The position numbers were made by a program, and so were the translations under genes. Of a stretch of 64,000 bases of DNA, positions 49,321 to 57,783 are shown piece by piece; the stretch's first letter is position 1; each line of letters starts with the position of its first letter. This DNA is from JAFDBW01 sp963825575 (lineage in GTDB: Bacteria > Desulfobacterota > Desulfuromonadia > Desulfuromonadales > BM103), in contig CAWGUB010000015.1 of NCBI GenBank assembly GCA_963825575.1, positions 62,001 to 126,000 of the forward strand, in the 5' to 3' direction. The notes beneath the pieces were generated by a model. That model ran no database searches, was not told where the DNA came from, and saw only the letters and a list, made by a program, of their open reading frames with translations.

Positions 49321-50274
49321 ATGTCTTTTCCGTATAAATCGACGTCTTTTCCCCGTATCCTCCGCGCCTCCATCGCCAGCTGGTTGTCGTTCATTCCGCA
49401 CACCCTGCTGAGATGGAAATGTTTCAAGACCTGTACCCTGGCCTGCTTTTGTTCCCTTGTGTTGAGCGGCGCTGTTGCAGCGGAAATGCAAATTTTCGAG
49501 CTGCAGCACAGGTCTGCCAGGGAGCTTGCCGAGATCGTAAGGAGCATTGTCAGTGAAAATGCCAGGGTCGCAGTGCATCAGAATACCCTGGTTGTCAGAA
49601 CCGATCCTGCGGAGTTGGCAGAGGTTGCCAGACTGGTCGCAGATTACGACCGTGCGCAAAGCATGTTGCGGATAACTATTGACCAGGGCGCCCGGACGGA
49701 TAGCCAGGGCCAGGATGTCGGCGCTGCCGTGCTGGTACGGAATGATTCGGTGAAGATCGGTGTCGGTAGCCCTCGCAGACCCGGGGACGATTCTGTTTCC
49801 GTAAGCGCCGGGGGCGCCAGTGGCGGAATTCATGGCCAGGATGCAGAAATTATTGAAAACCGGCAGATCAGCCAGTCCATTTCTGTCCTGGAAGGCTACC
49901 CAGCTACTATCAGTGTCGGGCGTGCCATACCATTTACCAGTGAATTGAGATACTACTGGAATCGCCACCCGCATTATGTTGCAACCACTGAGTACGTGAA
50001 TGTCGACACCGGTTTTGAAGTCATTCCGCAAATCCAGGGTGAGATGGTCCAGCTGGAGATCCAGCCTTTCATGGCTTTCCTGGATGCCGACAATCCGAAG
50101 CAGATCGTTTTTCATGAACTGTCGACCAGGGTCCGGATTCCTCTCGGTGCCTGGTATGATCTGGGCGGACAAACAAGCTCACTGAACAGCCTGGGCAGGG
50201 AGATCCTTAGAACGGGCTCCCGATCCGACAATGCAGGCAACACTATCAGGGTTCGTGTCGATCCTGGCTCCTAG
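49321..50274 (+). CDS. Secretin N-domain (NolW-like) protein
   Basis: The 317-residue protein has a hydrophobic segment at about 36-53 (TCTLACFCSLVLSGAVAA), probably a long signal. A secretin short N-domain follows (about 55-110, IFELQHRSARELAEIVRSIV, ENARVAVHQNTLVVR), then a Gly/Ser-rich linker and a C-terminal beta domain (SVLEGYPATISVGRAIPF, ELSTRVRIPLGAWYDLG). The pore-forming gate region of true GspD/PilQ secretins is not apparent. It may be a periplasmic adaptor. There is no type II or IV system next to it. The ATG start lacks a good ribosome site. Confidence 0.72.
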   Translation: MSFPYKSTSFPRILRASIASWLSFIPHTLLRWKCFKTCTLACFCSLVLSGAVAAEMQIFELQHRSARELAEIVRSIVSENARVAVHQNTLVVRTDPAELAEVARLVADYDRAQSMLRITIDQGARTDSQGQDVGAAVLVRNDSVKIGVGSPRRPGDDSVSVSAGGASGGIHGQDAEIIENRQISQSISVLEGYPATISVGRAIPFTSELRYYWNRHPHYVATTEYVNVDTGFEVIPQIQGEMVQLEIQPFMAFLDADNPKQIVFHELSTRVRIPLGAWYDLGGQTSSLNSLGREILRTGSRSDNAGNTIRVRVDPGS

Positions 50275-50355
50275 GAGACAGCTTGACCGTAAATTTTAAC
50301 CTTTTTTCGCTGATCAGAAACTCCTGACCCGTGTCCAATCACAAGGAGGATTACC

Positions 50356-50667
50356 ATGGCTGTTGTAGAAATCAGTGTTGCACCTCTGGGAACGGCAACC
50401 CCATCTGTCTCCAGTTATGTTGCCGCCTGCGTTGAGATCGTTGCGGATTCTGGCCTGAATTATCAGTTGACCCCCATGGGAACCGTGATCGAAGGTGACA
50501 TTGATGCTATCCTGCCGGTCCTGAGAAAAATGCATGAAGTCCCTTTCGGCAGGGGAGCACAAAGGGTTTCAACTCTGATAAAAATTGATGACCGGCGAGA
50601 CAGTGAGAGCCACGGTTTGCAAGGTAAAATAGACTCGGTCATGAATAAAATCCAAACCCGTCCCTGA
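50356..50667 (+). CDS. MTH1187-family thiamine-binding-type protein
   Basis: A 103-residue ferredoxin-like-fold protein with the family features MAVVEISVAPLGT, YVAACVEIVADSGLNYQLTPMGTVIEGD and VSTLIKIDDR. MTH1187/YkoF-type proteins bind thiamine or related ligands. ATG follows ACAAGGAGGATTACC. It lies alone between the secretin-like gene and tRNA-Cys. Confidence 0.88.
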   Translation: MAVVEISVAPLGTATPSVSSYVAACVEIVADSGLNYQLTPMGTVIEGDIDAILPVLRKMHEVPFGRGAQRVSTLIKIDDRRDSESHGLQGKIDSVMNKIQTRP

Positions 50668-50680
50668 CAGGATTTAGCGC

Positions 50681-50709
50681 TTGACAGATATGATACCCTC
50701 TGATATTCA
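50681..50709 (+). promoter_or_regulatory. Sigma-70 promoter of tRNA-Cys
   Basis: A consensus TTGACA is followed after 17 bp by TATTCA, 18 bp before the tRNA. Confidence 0.75.
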
Positions 50710-50727
50710 AGGAAACTCTTTTTTGAT

Positions 50728-50801
50728 GGCCCCGTCGCCAAGTGGTAAGGCAGAGGTCTGCAAAATCTCCATCACCAGTTCGAATCTGGTCGGGGCCTCC
50801 A
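50728..50801 (+). tRNA. tRNA-Cys (anticodon GCA)
   Basis: A 74-nt tRNA. The acceptor is GGCCCCG / CGGGGCC, with encoded CCA. The anticodon loop CTGCAAA gives GCA at 50760-50762. Confidence 0.96.
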
Positions 50802-50806
50802 CAATC

Positions 50807-50841
50807 AACAGGTCAGCCATAACATGGCTGACCTGTTCTGC
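50807..50841 (+). terminator. Terminator after tRNA-Cys
   Basis: A 14-bp perfect stem (50807-50820 / 50824-50837) with an AAC loop, then CTGCTTTC. The hairpin contains an in-frame ATG (50824) of the next gene, which argues for the later start at 50854. Confidence 0.75.
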
Positions 50842-50853
50842 TTTCAGGTAACC

Positions 50854-51678
50854 ATGGGTTCTTTCGGTATCGCAACTATCAGCCTCTTTGTTGTCCTGGG
50901 CGGTGTTGCCGGATTCCTGGCCGGTCTTCTTGGCATTGGTGGTGGGATTATCCTCGTCCCGCTTTTCCTCTGGTCATTTCATGCGGCAGGCTTCGCACCG
51001 GAGATACTGGTACACACAGCCTTTGGCACCAGCCTGGCTATTATTATCCCGACCGCTATCAGCAGCACCATGGGCCACCGTAAACGTGGCAACGTTGAAT
51101 GGCACCAGGTGGTTGTCCTCTGCCTTGGAGGTGTCATAGGGGCCTATTGTGGCGCCTGGGCAGCCTCACTTCTCAGTGGTGTGTGGCTCAAAGGGCTGTT
51201 CGGTAGTATGCAGCTCCTGGTCGCCTTGCAAATGGTTATATTCAGTCCCCGGCTACCTCCGGAGCACACCGTCACGGTATCGCCAGTCTCACTTGTCGCG
51301 GTAGGTTTTGCCGGCGGCCTGTTCAGCGCGTTCTTCGGTGTCGGGGGAGGTGTGATAGCCGTGCCCCTGATGGTTATTGCCCTCAGTTTTCCGATTCATC
51401 TTGCTGTTGGCAACTCGAGCGCATTGATTGTCATCTCGTCATTGTCAGGCGCTCTTGCTTACATGTACCACGGCTGGAACGAAGCGATGCTGCCACCTTA
51501 TTCCCTGGGTTACGTCAATCTCCTGGTGTTTCTTCTGGTTGCGCCCTTCACCATCGGCATGGCGCGACTTGGTGTGCGCGTTGCCAGTCGCACGGCGCAT
51601 GATAAACTGGTGAAGGTCTTCGCTGTGCTGTTGGTAGTTGTCGGTCTGCGAATGATTTACAGCGCATGGTTCGGCTGA
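50854..51678 (+). CDS. TauE/SafE-family sulfite exporter-type permease (TSUP)
   Basis: The 274-residue protein has about eight membrane segments in two repeats, each opening with a family motif: GVAGFLAGLLGIGGGIILVPLF and, at mid-protein, GFAGGLFSAFFGVGGGVIAVPLM. TSUP proteins move sulfite, sulfonates or other organic anions; the substrate is not predictable here. ATG 50854 is preferred over 50824, which is inside the tRNA-Cys terminator. The next gene follows after 18 nt. Confidence 0.9.
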   Translation: MGSFGIATISLFVVLGGVAGFLAGLLGIGGGIILVPLFLWSFHAAGFAPEILVHTAFGTSLAIIIPTAISSTMGHRKRGNVEWHQVVVLCLGGVIGAYCGAWAASLLSGVWLKGLFGSMQLLVALQMVIFSPRLPPEHTVTVSPVSLVAVGFAGGLFSAFFGVGGGVIAVPLMVIALSFPIHLAVGNSSALIVISSLSGALAYMYHGWNEAMLPPYSLGYVNLLVFLLVAPFTIGMARLGVRVASRTAHDKLVKVFAVLLVVVGLRMIYSAWFG

Positions 51679-51696
51679 TTTTGTCGGAGGTCCCCT

Positions 51697-52500
51697 ATGT
51701 TGCGTACCGCTGTGGTTGCCGGGCAGTTCTACCCGGGTCATAAAAAATCCCTGCTAAAGTCCGTCACCTCACTGATGCCGGAAACCTCTGAACAAAAGTC
51801 GGCCATTGCCGTCATGTCTCCGCATGCGGGCTACATCTATTCCGGTAAAGTTGCCGGACAAACGTTTGCCGGCGTCAAGATACCCTCTGAAGTCATCATC
51901 CTTGGCCCGAATCACCACGGTCGCGGCCATGTCGCTGCTGTCTACGCCAGCGGTGCCTGGGAAACCCCGATTGGGCAAACGTCGATTTCGGTCAAACTCG
52001 CGGAGCATATTCTCAGGGAATGCCCGATGGCGGCAGAAGACACACTTGCGCATCGTTTTGAACATTCCCTCGAAGTCCAGCTGCCTTTTCTGCAGTTGAA
52101 GGCACCGGAAACCAGCATTGTGCCGATCTGCATCAGCCGCATGCCGCTCGATCTGCTACTCGATATGGGCAATGGCCTTGCCCGGGTCATCTCAACCTGC
52201 TCCGAGCCACCCCTGATCATCGCAAGCACCGATATGACTCATTACGAGTCCGGGGAAAAAGCCAGGAAGAAAGATTTCTTGGCCTTGGACAAGGTCCTGG
52301 CCCTGGATCCGGAAGGGCTCTACGACGTGGTGTTTGAGCACGGCATATCGATGTGCGGTGTCTTCCCGAGCGTGGTCATGCTGCAGGCGGCAAAATCCTT
52401 GGGCGCCGAAAAGGCCGAACTGATTCTTTACAGCAATTCCGGTGATGTGACAGGGGACCAGTCCGAAGTGGTTGGTTATGCAGGAGTCATGATTTCCTGA
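51697..52500 (+). CDS. AmmeMemoRadiSam system protein B (MEMO family)
   Basis: The 267-residue protein has MEMO/class III dioxygenase-fold motifs: AGQFYPG at the N-terminus, SPHAGYIYSG, ILGPNHHG, HRFEHSLEVQLPFL, STDMTHYE and GDVTGDQSEVVGYAG. The conserved His (PHAGY, NHH, EHS) form a metal-type site. In many genomes this protein occurs with an AMMECR1 protein and a radical SAM enzyme; neither is seen here, so it is a solo member. It is probably co-transcribed with the TSUP gene. Confidence 0.93.
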   Translation: MLRTAVVAGQFYPGHKKSLLKSVTSLMPETSEQKSAIAVMSPHAGYIYSGKVAGQTFAGVKIPSEVIILGPNHHGRGHVAAVYASGAWETPIGQTSISVKLAEHILRECPMAAEDTLAHRFEHSLEVQLPFLQLKAPETSIVPICISRMPLDLLLDMGNGLARVISTCSEPPLIIASTDMTHYESGEKARKKDFLALDKVLALDPEGLYDVVFEHGISMCGVFPSVVMLQAAKSLGAEKAELILYSNSGDVTGDQSEVVGYAGVMIS

Positions 52501-52593
52501 GTCTCTAATACTTGCTACATCCCTTGATTTCCGGTATAAAGCGGGTCACTTTGTATGAGTGATCCGCTTCTGTTTGTGAGGCAGACTATTTTT

Positions 52594-52680
52594 GCCACAA
52601 AGACTCGAAGTCACAAAGCAAGCATGATGCTTGGGTTAATATGGCAATATTGACTTCGTGTCTTGGCGTCTTAGTGGTTT
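52594..52680. repeat. CACAAAGAC-type palindromic repeat before gltX
   Basis: GCCACAAAGACTCGAAG (52594-52610) is mirrored by CTTCGTGTCTTGGCGTCTTA (from 52654), which continues with GTGG, and CAAGCATGATGCTTG sits between. It is related to the element at 32475-32578, here in the gltX leader. Confidence 0.7.
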
Positions 52681-52701
52681 ATCGTTGTCTGGAGAATCAT
52701 G

Positions 52702-54096
52702 ATGTCTGATTTACGTGTACGTTTTGCCCCGAGTCCGACCGGCTACCTGCACATCGGCGGTGCTCGCACGGCTCTGTTCAATTACCTGCTGGCCCGCAAA
52801 GAGGGCGGCACCTTTGTCCTGCGTATCGAAGATACAGACGTGGAAAGATCCACGCAGGAATCGGTTGATGCCATCCTGCAGGCTATGGACTGGCTTGGGT
52901 TGAGCTACGATGAAGGCCCATTCTATCAGTCTGAAAGATATGACCTTTACAAACGCAAGGTTGCCGAACTGCTCGACAAGGGGCTTGCCTATCGCTGTTA
53001 CTGTACCCCAGATGAACTGGACGCCAAGCGGGAGGCGGCGATACAGAGTGGCGGCAAACCCCGTTACGATGGCACCTGTCGCAACCGCGCGGATCAGCCC
53101 GATGCACCATTTGTGGTCCGGTTTAAGACCCCGCTGGATGGCACGACGGCGTTTGTCGACCGCATCAAAGGGACAATCTCGGTAGAAAACTCCGAGCTGG
53201 ACGATCTGATCATCCAGCGAACCGACGGCAACCCGACCTACAACTTCGTGGTCGTGATCGATGATGCAGAAATGGGCATCACCCTGGTGATCCGCGGCGA
53301 TGACCATGTCAACAACACGGTCCGCCAGATCCCGATGTATCAGGCTCTTGGTTATGAGGTCCCGGAATTTGCTCACGTACCGATGATTCTCGGTGCCGAC
53401 AAGAAGCGCCTGTCAAAACGCCATGGCGCCACTTCGGTGATGGTCTACCGGGAACTGGGTTACCTTCCCGAGGCGATGGTCAACTACCTTGTGCGCCTGG
53501 GGTGGTCGTTCGGCGACGAAGAGATCTTCTCCATGGACGACCTGATCGCAAAGTTCGGTCTCGAAAACGTCGGCCGTTCGGCTGGTGTGTTCAACCCGGA
53601 CAAGCTGTTGTGGCTGAACGAGCATTACATCAAAACTGGTGACCCGGGGCGCCTGGGGGCGCTGGTAGCTGAGATCCTTGCAGGGCAGGGCGTCGATGTC
53701 ACGTCCGGGCCGGACATGTCGTCGGTCGTCATGACCCTTCAGGATCGCGCCAAGACGCTGGTCGAGATGGCGGATGGGGCGCGTTTCTACTTTGTCGCCC
53801 CGGAATCCTACGATGAAGAAGCCGCGGCAAAGTTCCTTACCAGCGATAAACGCGATGTGCTAGAACTGACTGCCAGGCATCTCGAAGCATTGACCATATA
53901 CAACCACGACAATGTTGAAAGCGCTTTCAAGGCGGTCATGGAAGAGAGCGGTCTAAAATTCGGCAAGATCGGCCCGACCGTGCGTGTCGCTCTGGTTGGT
54001 GGCACGGTCAGCCCGAGTATCTATGATGTCGTCGCAGTACTTGGCAAGGAGAGAGTTTTGCTCCGACTGCAAAAGGCTCTTGCATCGCTCGGCTGA
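52702..54096 (+). CDS. gltX: Glutamyl-tRNA synthetase
   Basis: Charges tRNA-Glu, and possibly tRNA-Gln in organisms using the amidotransferase route. The 464-residue class I enzyme has SPTGYLHIGGARTALFNYL (HIGH-type motif) and KKRLSKRHGA (KMSKS-type motif), with VIRGDDHVNNT between. ATG 52702 is 7 nt after GGAG; ATG 52699 is too close. tRNA-Gln and tRNA-Glu genes follow directly, a fitting neighbourhood. Confidence 0.96.
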   Translation: MSDLRVRFAPSPTGYLHIGGARTALFNYLLARKEGGTFVLRIEDTDVERSTQESVDAILQAMDWLGLSYDEGPFYQSERYDLYKRKVAELLDKGLAYRCYCTPDELDAKREAAIQSGGKPRYDGTCRNRADQPDAPFVVRFKTPLDGTTAFVDRIKGTISVENSELDDLIIQRTDGNPTYNFVVVIDDAEMGITLVIRGDDHVNNTVRQIPMYQALGYEVPEFAHVPMILGADKKRLSKRHGATSVMVYRELGYLPEAMVNYLVRLGWSFGDEEIFSMDDLIAKFGLENVGRSAGVFNPDKLLWLNEHYIKTGDPGRLGALVAEILAGQGVDVTSGPDMSSVVMTLQDRAKTLVEMADGARFYFVAPESYDEEAAAKFLTSDKRDVLELTARHLEALTIYNHDNVESAFKAVMEESGLKFGKIGPTVRVALVGGTVSPSIYDVVAVLGKERVLLRLQKALASLG

Positions 54097-54173
54097 TATC
54101 TATATTATGCGTTTTCTGGCGGCAAAAAGCTTGACTCCCAAAGGCAACTTTGTTAAAAATCACAACCTGCTTT

Positions 54174-54248
54174 TGGGGTGTAGCCAAGCGGTAAGGCAGC
54201 GGACTCTGACTCCGCCATTCGGGGGTTCAAATCCTCCCACCCCAGCCA
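54174..54248 (+). tRNA. tRNA-Gln (anticodon CTG)
   Basis: A 75-nt tRNA. The acceptor is TGGGGTG / CACCCCA, with G discriminator and encoded CCA. The anticodon arm GCGGA-CTCTGAC-TCCGC gives CTG at 54206-54208. A TTGACT/TAAAAA promoter pair (54131-54159) lies upstream. Confidence 0.96.
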
Positions 54249-54294
54249 TAGTATCAACAGGGGAACATTTTCCCCGTGAGAGCATAGTTACCAT

Positions 54295-54372
54295 GCGCTC
54301 ATCGTCTAGCCTGGCCTAGGACATCGGCCTTTCACGCCGACGACAGGGGTTCGAATCCCCTTGGGCGTACCA
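54295..54372 (+). tRNA. tRNA-Glu (anticodon TTC)
   Basis: A 78-nt tRNA. The acceptor is GCGCTCA / TGGGCGT with G-U pairs, and CCA is encoded. The anticodon arm TCGGC-CTTTCAC-GCCGA gives TTC at 54331-54333. It is probably co-transcribed with tRNA-Gln 46 bp upstream. Confidence 0.95.
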
Positions 54373-54379
54373 TTCAGGG

Positions 54380-54412
54380 ACCCCGTGACTCACAAGAGTT
54401 GCGGGGTTTTTG
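54380..54412 (+). terminator. Terminator after the tRNA-Gln/tRNA-Glu pair
   Basis: ACCCCG..ACTC / GAGT..CGGGGT with a 4-nt loop and a 2-nt internal mismatch, followed by TTTTTG. Confidence 0.85.
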
Positions 54413-54469
54413 TTCCTCTACATTTTTTGTATACTCTGAGTAGGGTTTTCTATAACGGAGGCAGTAATC

Positions 54470-54784
54470 ATGATTGAAATGATGAGTGGTATGTTTTGTT
54501 TTGTCACATCATTCGTTAGTCTGGTTTACGGGACGAGGATCGCCTGGATAGCCGGCAAAAAATGTAATTTCAAGGAAGATCCTCACAACAAGATACACAT
54601 CGTACTCGAAAGCATTCCGGCCGCCACCGCTGTCTATTTTTTCGGATTTATCATTATGTTCGCTTGCTTAATAGACGGACCCCTGACCATCTTTGTCTCC
54701 TCTCTGACAAGCGCCATCCTGCTTGCCGGATTCGTGGTTTCGATGGCCATGCCTGAATTGAAACGCAAGCCGAACAACAAGTAG
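54470..54784 (+). CDS. Small membrane protein of unknown function
   Basis: The 104-residue protein has three predicted membrane segments: about 6-28 (SGMFCFVTSFVSLVYGTRIAW), 50-67 (ATAVYFFGFIIMFACLI) and 71-93. A basic tail (PELKRKPNNK) follows. It has no signal of enzymatic function, and I do not recognise the family. ATG follows ACGGAGGCAGTAATC. It is free-standing after the tRNA terminator. Confidence 0.72.
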   Translation: MIEMMSGMFCFVTSFVSLVYGTRIAWIAGKKCNFKEDPHNKIHIVLESIPAATAVYFFGFIIMFACLIDGPLTIFVSSLTSAILLAGFVVSMAMPELKRKPNNK

Positions 54785-54981
54785 CAAGACTCTGCACAAG
54801 TTACTTAGGTCAACCATTCAGAAGCAGAGTCAACAATGCCAATCGACAATTAGTCAAACTTCTATCGAAAATCTCGATATGTCTGATTTACAATATCGAT
54901 ATTATCAATTTGCTTTGCAGATGTATGAAGTGTATTTTTTCACGAAGTATTCTTGACCAAAAACACATTGGAGGAAGTATT

Positions 54982-55413
54982 ATGTCTGTGCCCCGCTCTA
55001 GTTTTTTCCTGTTATTGGTAATCCTGCTGTCTTCTAGTTTTTCCTGGGCCGGAGACGGCAAATATAATTACATAAGTGCCTCCGATCTTGAGGCTCGCCT
55101 GACCACCAACCAGCCAACCAATATCGTCGACATTCAGGTTGAAGATGAGTTCGCTCAACATCATATCAAGGGGGCTATTCCTACATATGCTTACCCCGTT
55201 AAGAGTGATGCTGACCGCGTCAAACTTGATGCTACAGTTGAACGACTTAAAACCAACGATGACCCCGTGGTGGTTGTCTGCCCGCGAGGTGCTGGTGGGG
55301 CTACACGCACATATGACTATCTCTTACAGCAAGGGATATCCTCTGAACGGTTGGTGATCCTGGAAAAGGGCCAGGGGGGATGGTCCTGCATACCCCTCAC
55401 AGAAAACAAATAG
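54982..55413 (+). CDS. Exported single-domain rhodanese
   Basis: The 143-residue protein has a signal peptide (about 1-23, ending FSWA) and one rhodanese domain with the active-site loop CPRGAGGATR, C100. It would handle sulfane sulfur or act as a periplasmic thiol/persulfide carrier. IVDIQVEDEFAQHHIKGAI is the standard mid-domain motif. ATG 54982 follows TTGGAGGAAGT; a frame extension upstream has no support. A TGGCCACC-type hairpin follows. Confidence 0.88.
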   Translation: MSVPRSSFFLLLVILLSSSFSWAGDGKYNYISASDLEARLTTNQPTNIVDIQVEDEFAQHHIKGAIPTYAYPVKSDADRVKLDATVERLKTNDDPVVVVCPRGAGGATRTYDYLLQQGISSERLVILEKGQGGWSCIPLTENK

Positions 55414-55865
55414 ATTCATATTATTCAAAAAGACGTGGCCACCCGTTTCCAGGTGGCCATAGTTTTATGTATTAAAGCGCTTACTGAATACCTCTATCAA
55501 AAAGAAGTCGATTCTCCTCTTACAAGTCCTGATAAATAGTAATACGTATCTTAAACTACTTCAGAAACGACCGACACATTGACCCGGACATGCTTGCGCT
55601 GTTTTTAAGAAGCGGCGTATACTCAGGACATGTGTGCGAGTGTCTTGAACAAGATCAGGTAGACTTTGGATATAGAGCGTTACTGTCCTAACCCATCGAG
55701 AATATGTTTGAATCCTCCCTCACTAGCAATCGCAGCCTCGTACAAGTAATCAGTAGAAGTATTTGTTTCTTAACAGGTTTTCAGTTGATTCATTGCACAT
55801 TCTGACCAGTTGCTTTATCCTGCCCCAAAATTTTAATCCAAAATAAGCATTTAAGGAGATAGCTG
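55414..55865. other. Intergenic between rhodanese and haemerythrin genes
   Basis: Apart from the terminator at 55436-55467 I see no gene, tRNA or repeat in this 452-bp gap. The haemerythrin ribosome site (TTAAGGAGATAGCTG) is at its end. Confidence 0.5.
55436..55467 (+). terminator. TGGCCACC hairpin terminator after rhodanese
   Basis: TGGCCACC / GGTGGCCA form an 8-bp stem with an 8-nt loop, followed by TAGTTTTAT. It is related to the hairpins at 45437 and 47550. Confidence 0.7.
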
Positions 55866-56282
55866 ATGGAGTTAACCTGGACCCCGGCCCTGAGCATAGG
55901 GAATGAAGAAATAGACAAACAGCATATTGCGCTTTTTGGTTTTTTTGGCGATTTCGTAGATGGCTGTTCAAGGGGCGAAGCCAAGGAGACCTTGCTTGAA
56001 CTTCATGACCGTCTTAAAGATTATGTGGAATATCATTTCCAGGCAGAAGAGGCTCTGATGCAACAGGTCAATTTCCCTGATCTTGATCAGCACAGGCGCA
56101 AGCACCAGAGCTTTCAAGAACGTCTCGCTGACATTCGCCAACAAATTTCGAGCCAGGGCCCAACCTTGATAACCATTATACAAACCAACAAGACCCTCGT
56201 GGCCTGGTTGGTCCAACATGTTCAGGCCCTTGACCAATGTTTTGGTGAGTTTCTGAAAGAACACCCGCCTGGTCAGGCCTGA
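55866..56282 (+). CDS. Bacteriohaemerythrin
   Basis: A non-haem di-iron oxygen-binding protein. The 138-residue four-helix bundle has all seven expected ligands in order: H20, H57, E61, H76, H80, H118 and D123 (motifs DKQH, EYHFQAEE, DQHRRKH, QHVQALD). There is no signal peptide, so it is cytoplasmic. In anaerobes such proteins probably bind or sense O2. It stands alone, with an AAGGAG site before ATG. Confidence 0.95.
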   Translation: MELTWTPALSIGNEEIDKQHIALFGFFGDFVDGCSRGEAKETLLELHDRLKDYVEYHFQAEEALMQQVNFPDLDQHRRKHQSFQERLADIRQQISSQGPTLITIIQTNKTLVAWLVQHVQALDQCFGEFLKEHPPGQA

Positions 56283-56461
56283 ACAACTCATTTTTTACCT
56301 GACAGCAAAATCTTGACGTGACTTGTCTGAGCGCTTAATTGCCTTCTTTGTGTGTTGACAAGTATCTGATTTTATTTAGTTATTTCGTTTCCCCTGCCTG
56401 TTAGGTGCATGCAATGTATTCCTTCCGTCGTTAAAAATATAAAAAATTATATAAATGAATG

Positions 56462-56489
56462 TTGACATTAAATAACAGCTCTGTATAAT
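56462..56489 (+). promoter_or_regulatory. Consensus sigma-70 promoter
   Basis: Perfect TTGACA and TATAAT hexamers are separated by 16 bp. It lies 60 bp upstream of the small membrane protein gene at 56550 and may also serve the TPR gene downstream. Confidence 0.85.
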
Positions 56490-56549
56490 TCCCGCTCAAA
56501 TAGTGAGGGTATCCATATCTGAAAAAATAAAATAACACGGAGAATGGTC

Positions 56550-56669
56550 ATGTCTGATAACACGAATTTCAAGCGTTCTTTATTAACTGTTGCTCGAGGC
56601 CTCTATGTACTGACGACCTGTGCGGTTGTCCTCCTGGCGTTGTCATTTCTGAATATCGGTGGTCACTAA
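56550..56669 (+). CDS. 39-residue single-span membrane protein
   Basis: The frame opens MSDNTNFKRSLLTVARGLYV and continues into a hydrophobic helix (about 19-34, VLTTCAVVLLALSFLN), ending IGGH. A consensus promoter 60 bp upstream and a CACGGAGAATGG site support expression. I do not recognise the family. The N-terminus is expected to be cytoplasmic (positive-inside). Confidence 0.62.
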   Translation: MSDNTNFKRSLLTVARGLYVLTTCAVVLLALSFLNIGGH

Positions 56670-56761
56670 AGCCGAGTTGCTGCATCTGATGGTTGACCTC
56701 TATAAGCCATTCTAGTAAAACATGCTCTGTGCCTATAATTCCGATTTGCAGGGCTGCTATC

Positions 56762-57709
56762 GTGACCGACATCGATCTCAATAATCTCGACCCGCAAAAA
56801 TTTATTTTCCGGGTCCCGCCTGAAGGCTCTGTCATCCACGTCGGGCCTGACCAGACCCCGGTTCCTCTGCCTCAATTCCCTTTGCCGGTTAAGATCAAGG
56901 ATATGGAGCAGGTTGATTTCCCTACTGAGAATGCCATCGGTGAGGGTGTCTATGATTACTTGCGCCAGTTCCCTGATTGTTTGCACAACACCGCTTATGC
57001 AGAGTTGCTGCGTGACGGCTATTCGCACTATCTTGCTGACCTGGCTGCACACGTAGTCATGCTCGACAAAAAAGATGTCGAACCAGCTTATATCTTTCGT
57101 AAACTGACTTACCTGAAGATCCTTCGGTTGCTTGAACCTGAGAATACCGGTTTGTTGTGGCAGCTCAGCTATGGCTTTTATGAACTCGCGATAACTTTTA
57201 CCGAACTGCCTCAAGTCCGTCGCCACCTGCTGGACGCCATGCGTTTTGGTCAAGCACTGGTCAAACTTGATCCCGATAACGTTGCAGCACTGAATCTTGT
57301 TGTGCAAATCGATATTTTATTCGGGGATTACCCTGCAGCGATCAAACGGTTACACAGGCTGCTTGAGCTGGTTGAAAATGAAGAGACCTTAGGGCAGATC
57401 AAGGCTCGGTTGGAGTTATGTGTTAAAACCGGATTTCCGGACCATTGCCTGGTCGACGATCTGGAAAAGGTTGCGGACGCCATGCAGCTTTATTCCGCCG
57501 GACACTACAACCTGGCAACCGAGATCCTCGAGCGGTTGGAAGTTGATCCGTATTTTACCTCTGAGCTCAAGTCAGTTGACTTTCTCTGCCTGCTTGGGAT
57601 GTGCCGATTAAAGACAGGCGACAAGGGGGGAGCTTTCGAAGCTCTGACCAACGCCCTGGAAATCGATCCTGAGCACAAACAGGCTCGTGAAACTCTTGAT
57701 TTAATTTAA
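56762..57709 (+). CDS. TPR-like protein of unknown function
   Basis: A soluble helical protein of about 315 residues. Its N-terminal part (NNLDPQKFIFRVPPEGSVI, VPLPQFPLPVKIKDMEQ) is unusual. The rest consists of helix pairs of TPR type, such as AYIFRKLTYLKILRLLEPENTGL and the C-terminal LCLLGMCRLKTGDKGGAFEALTNALEIDPEHKQA. The start is uncertain: GTG 56762 follows GCAGGG, while TTG 56693 is in frame upstream. It probably mediates protein-protein contacts; the partner is unknown. Confidence 0.68.
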   Translation: MTDIDLNNLDPQKFIFRVPPEGSVIHVGPDQTPVPLPQFPLPVKIKDMEQVDFPTENAIGEGVYDYLRQFPDCLHNTAYAELLRDGYSHYLADLAAHVVMLDKKDVEPAYIFRKLTYLKILRLLEPENTGLLWQLSYGFYELAITFTELPQVRRHLLDAMRFGQALVKLDPDNVAALNLVVQIDILFGDYPAAIKRLHRLLELVENEETLGQIKARLELCVKTGFPDHCLVDDLEKVADAMQLYSAGHYNLATEILERLEVDPYFTSELKSVDFLCLLGMCRLKTGDKGGAFEALTNALEIDPEHKQARETLDLI

Positions 57710-57783
57710 ATTACCACAACGTTTTGCTTCGCAACTTTCCTCTGGTCATGATAGATTTAAGGTGTCGTTTATAGGGGGCTGTC

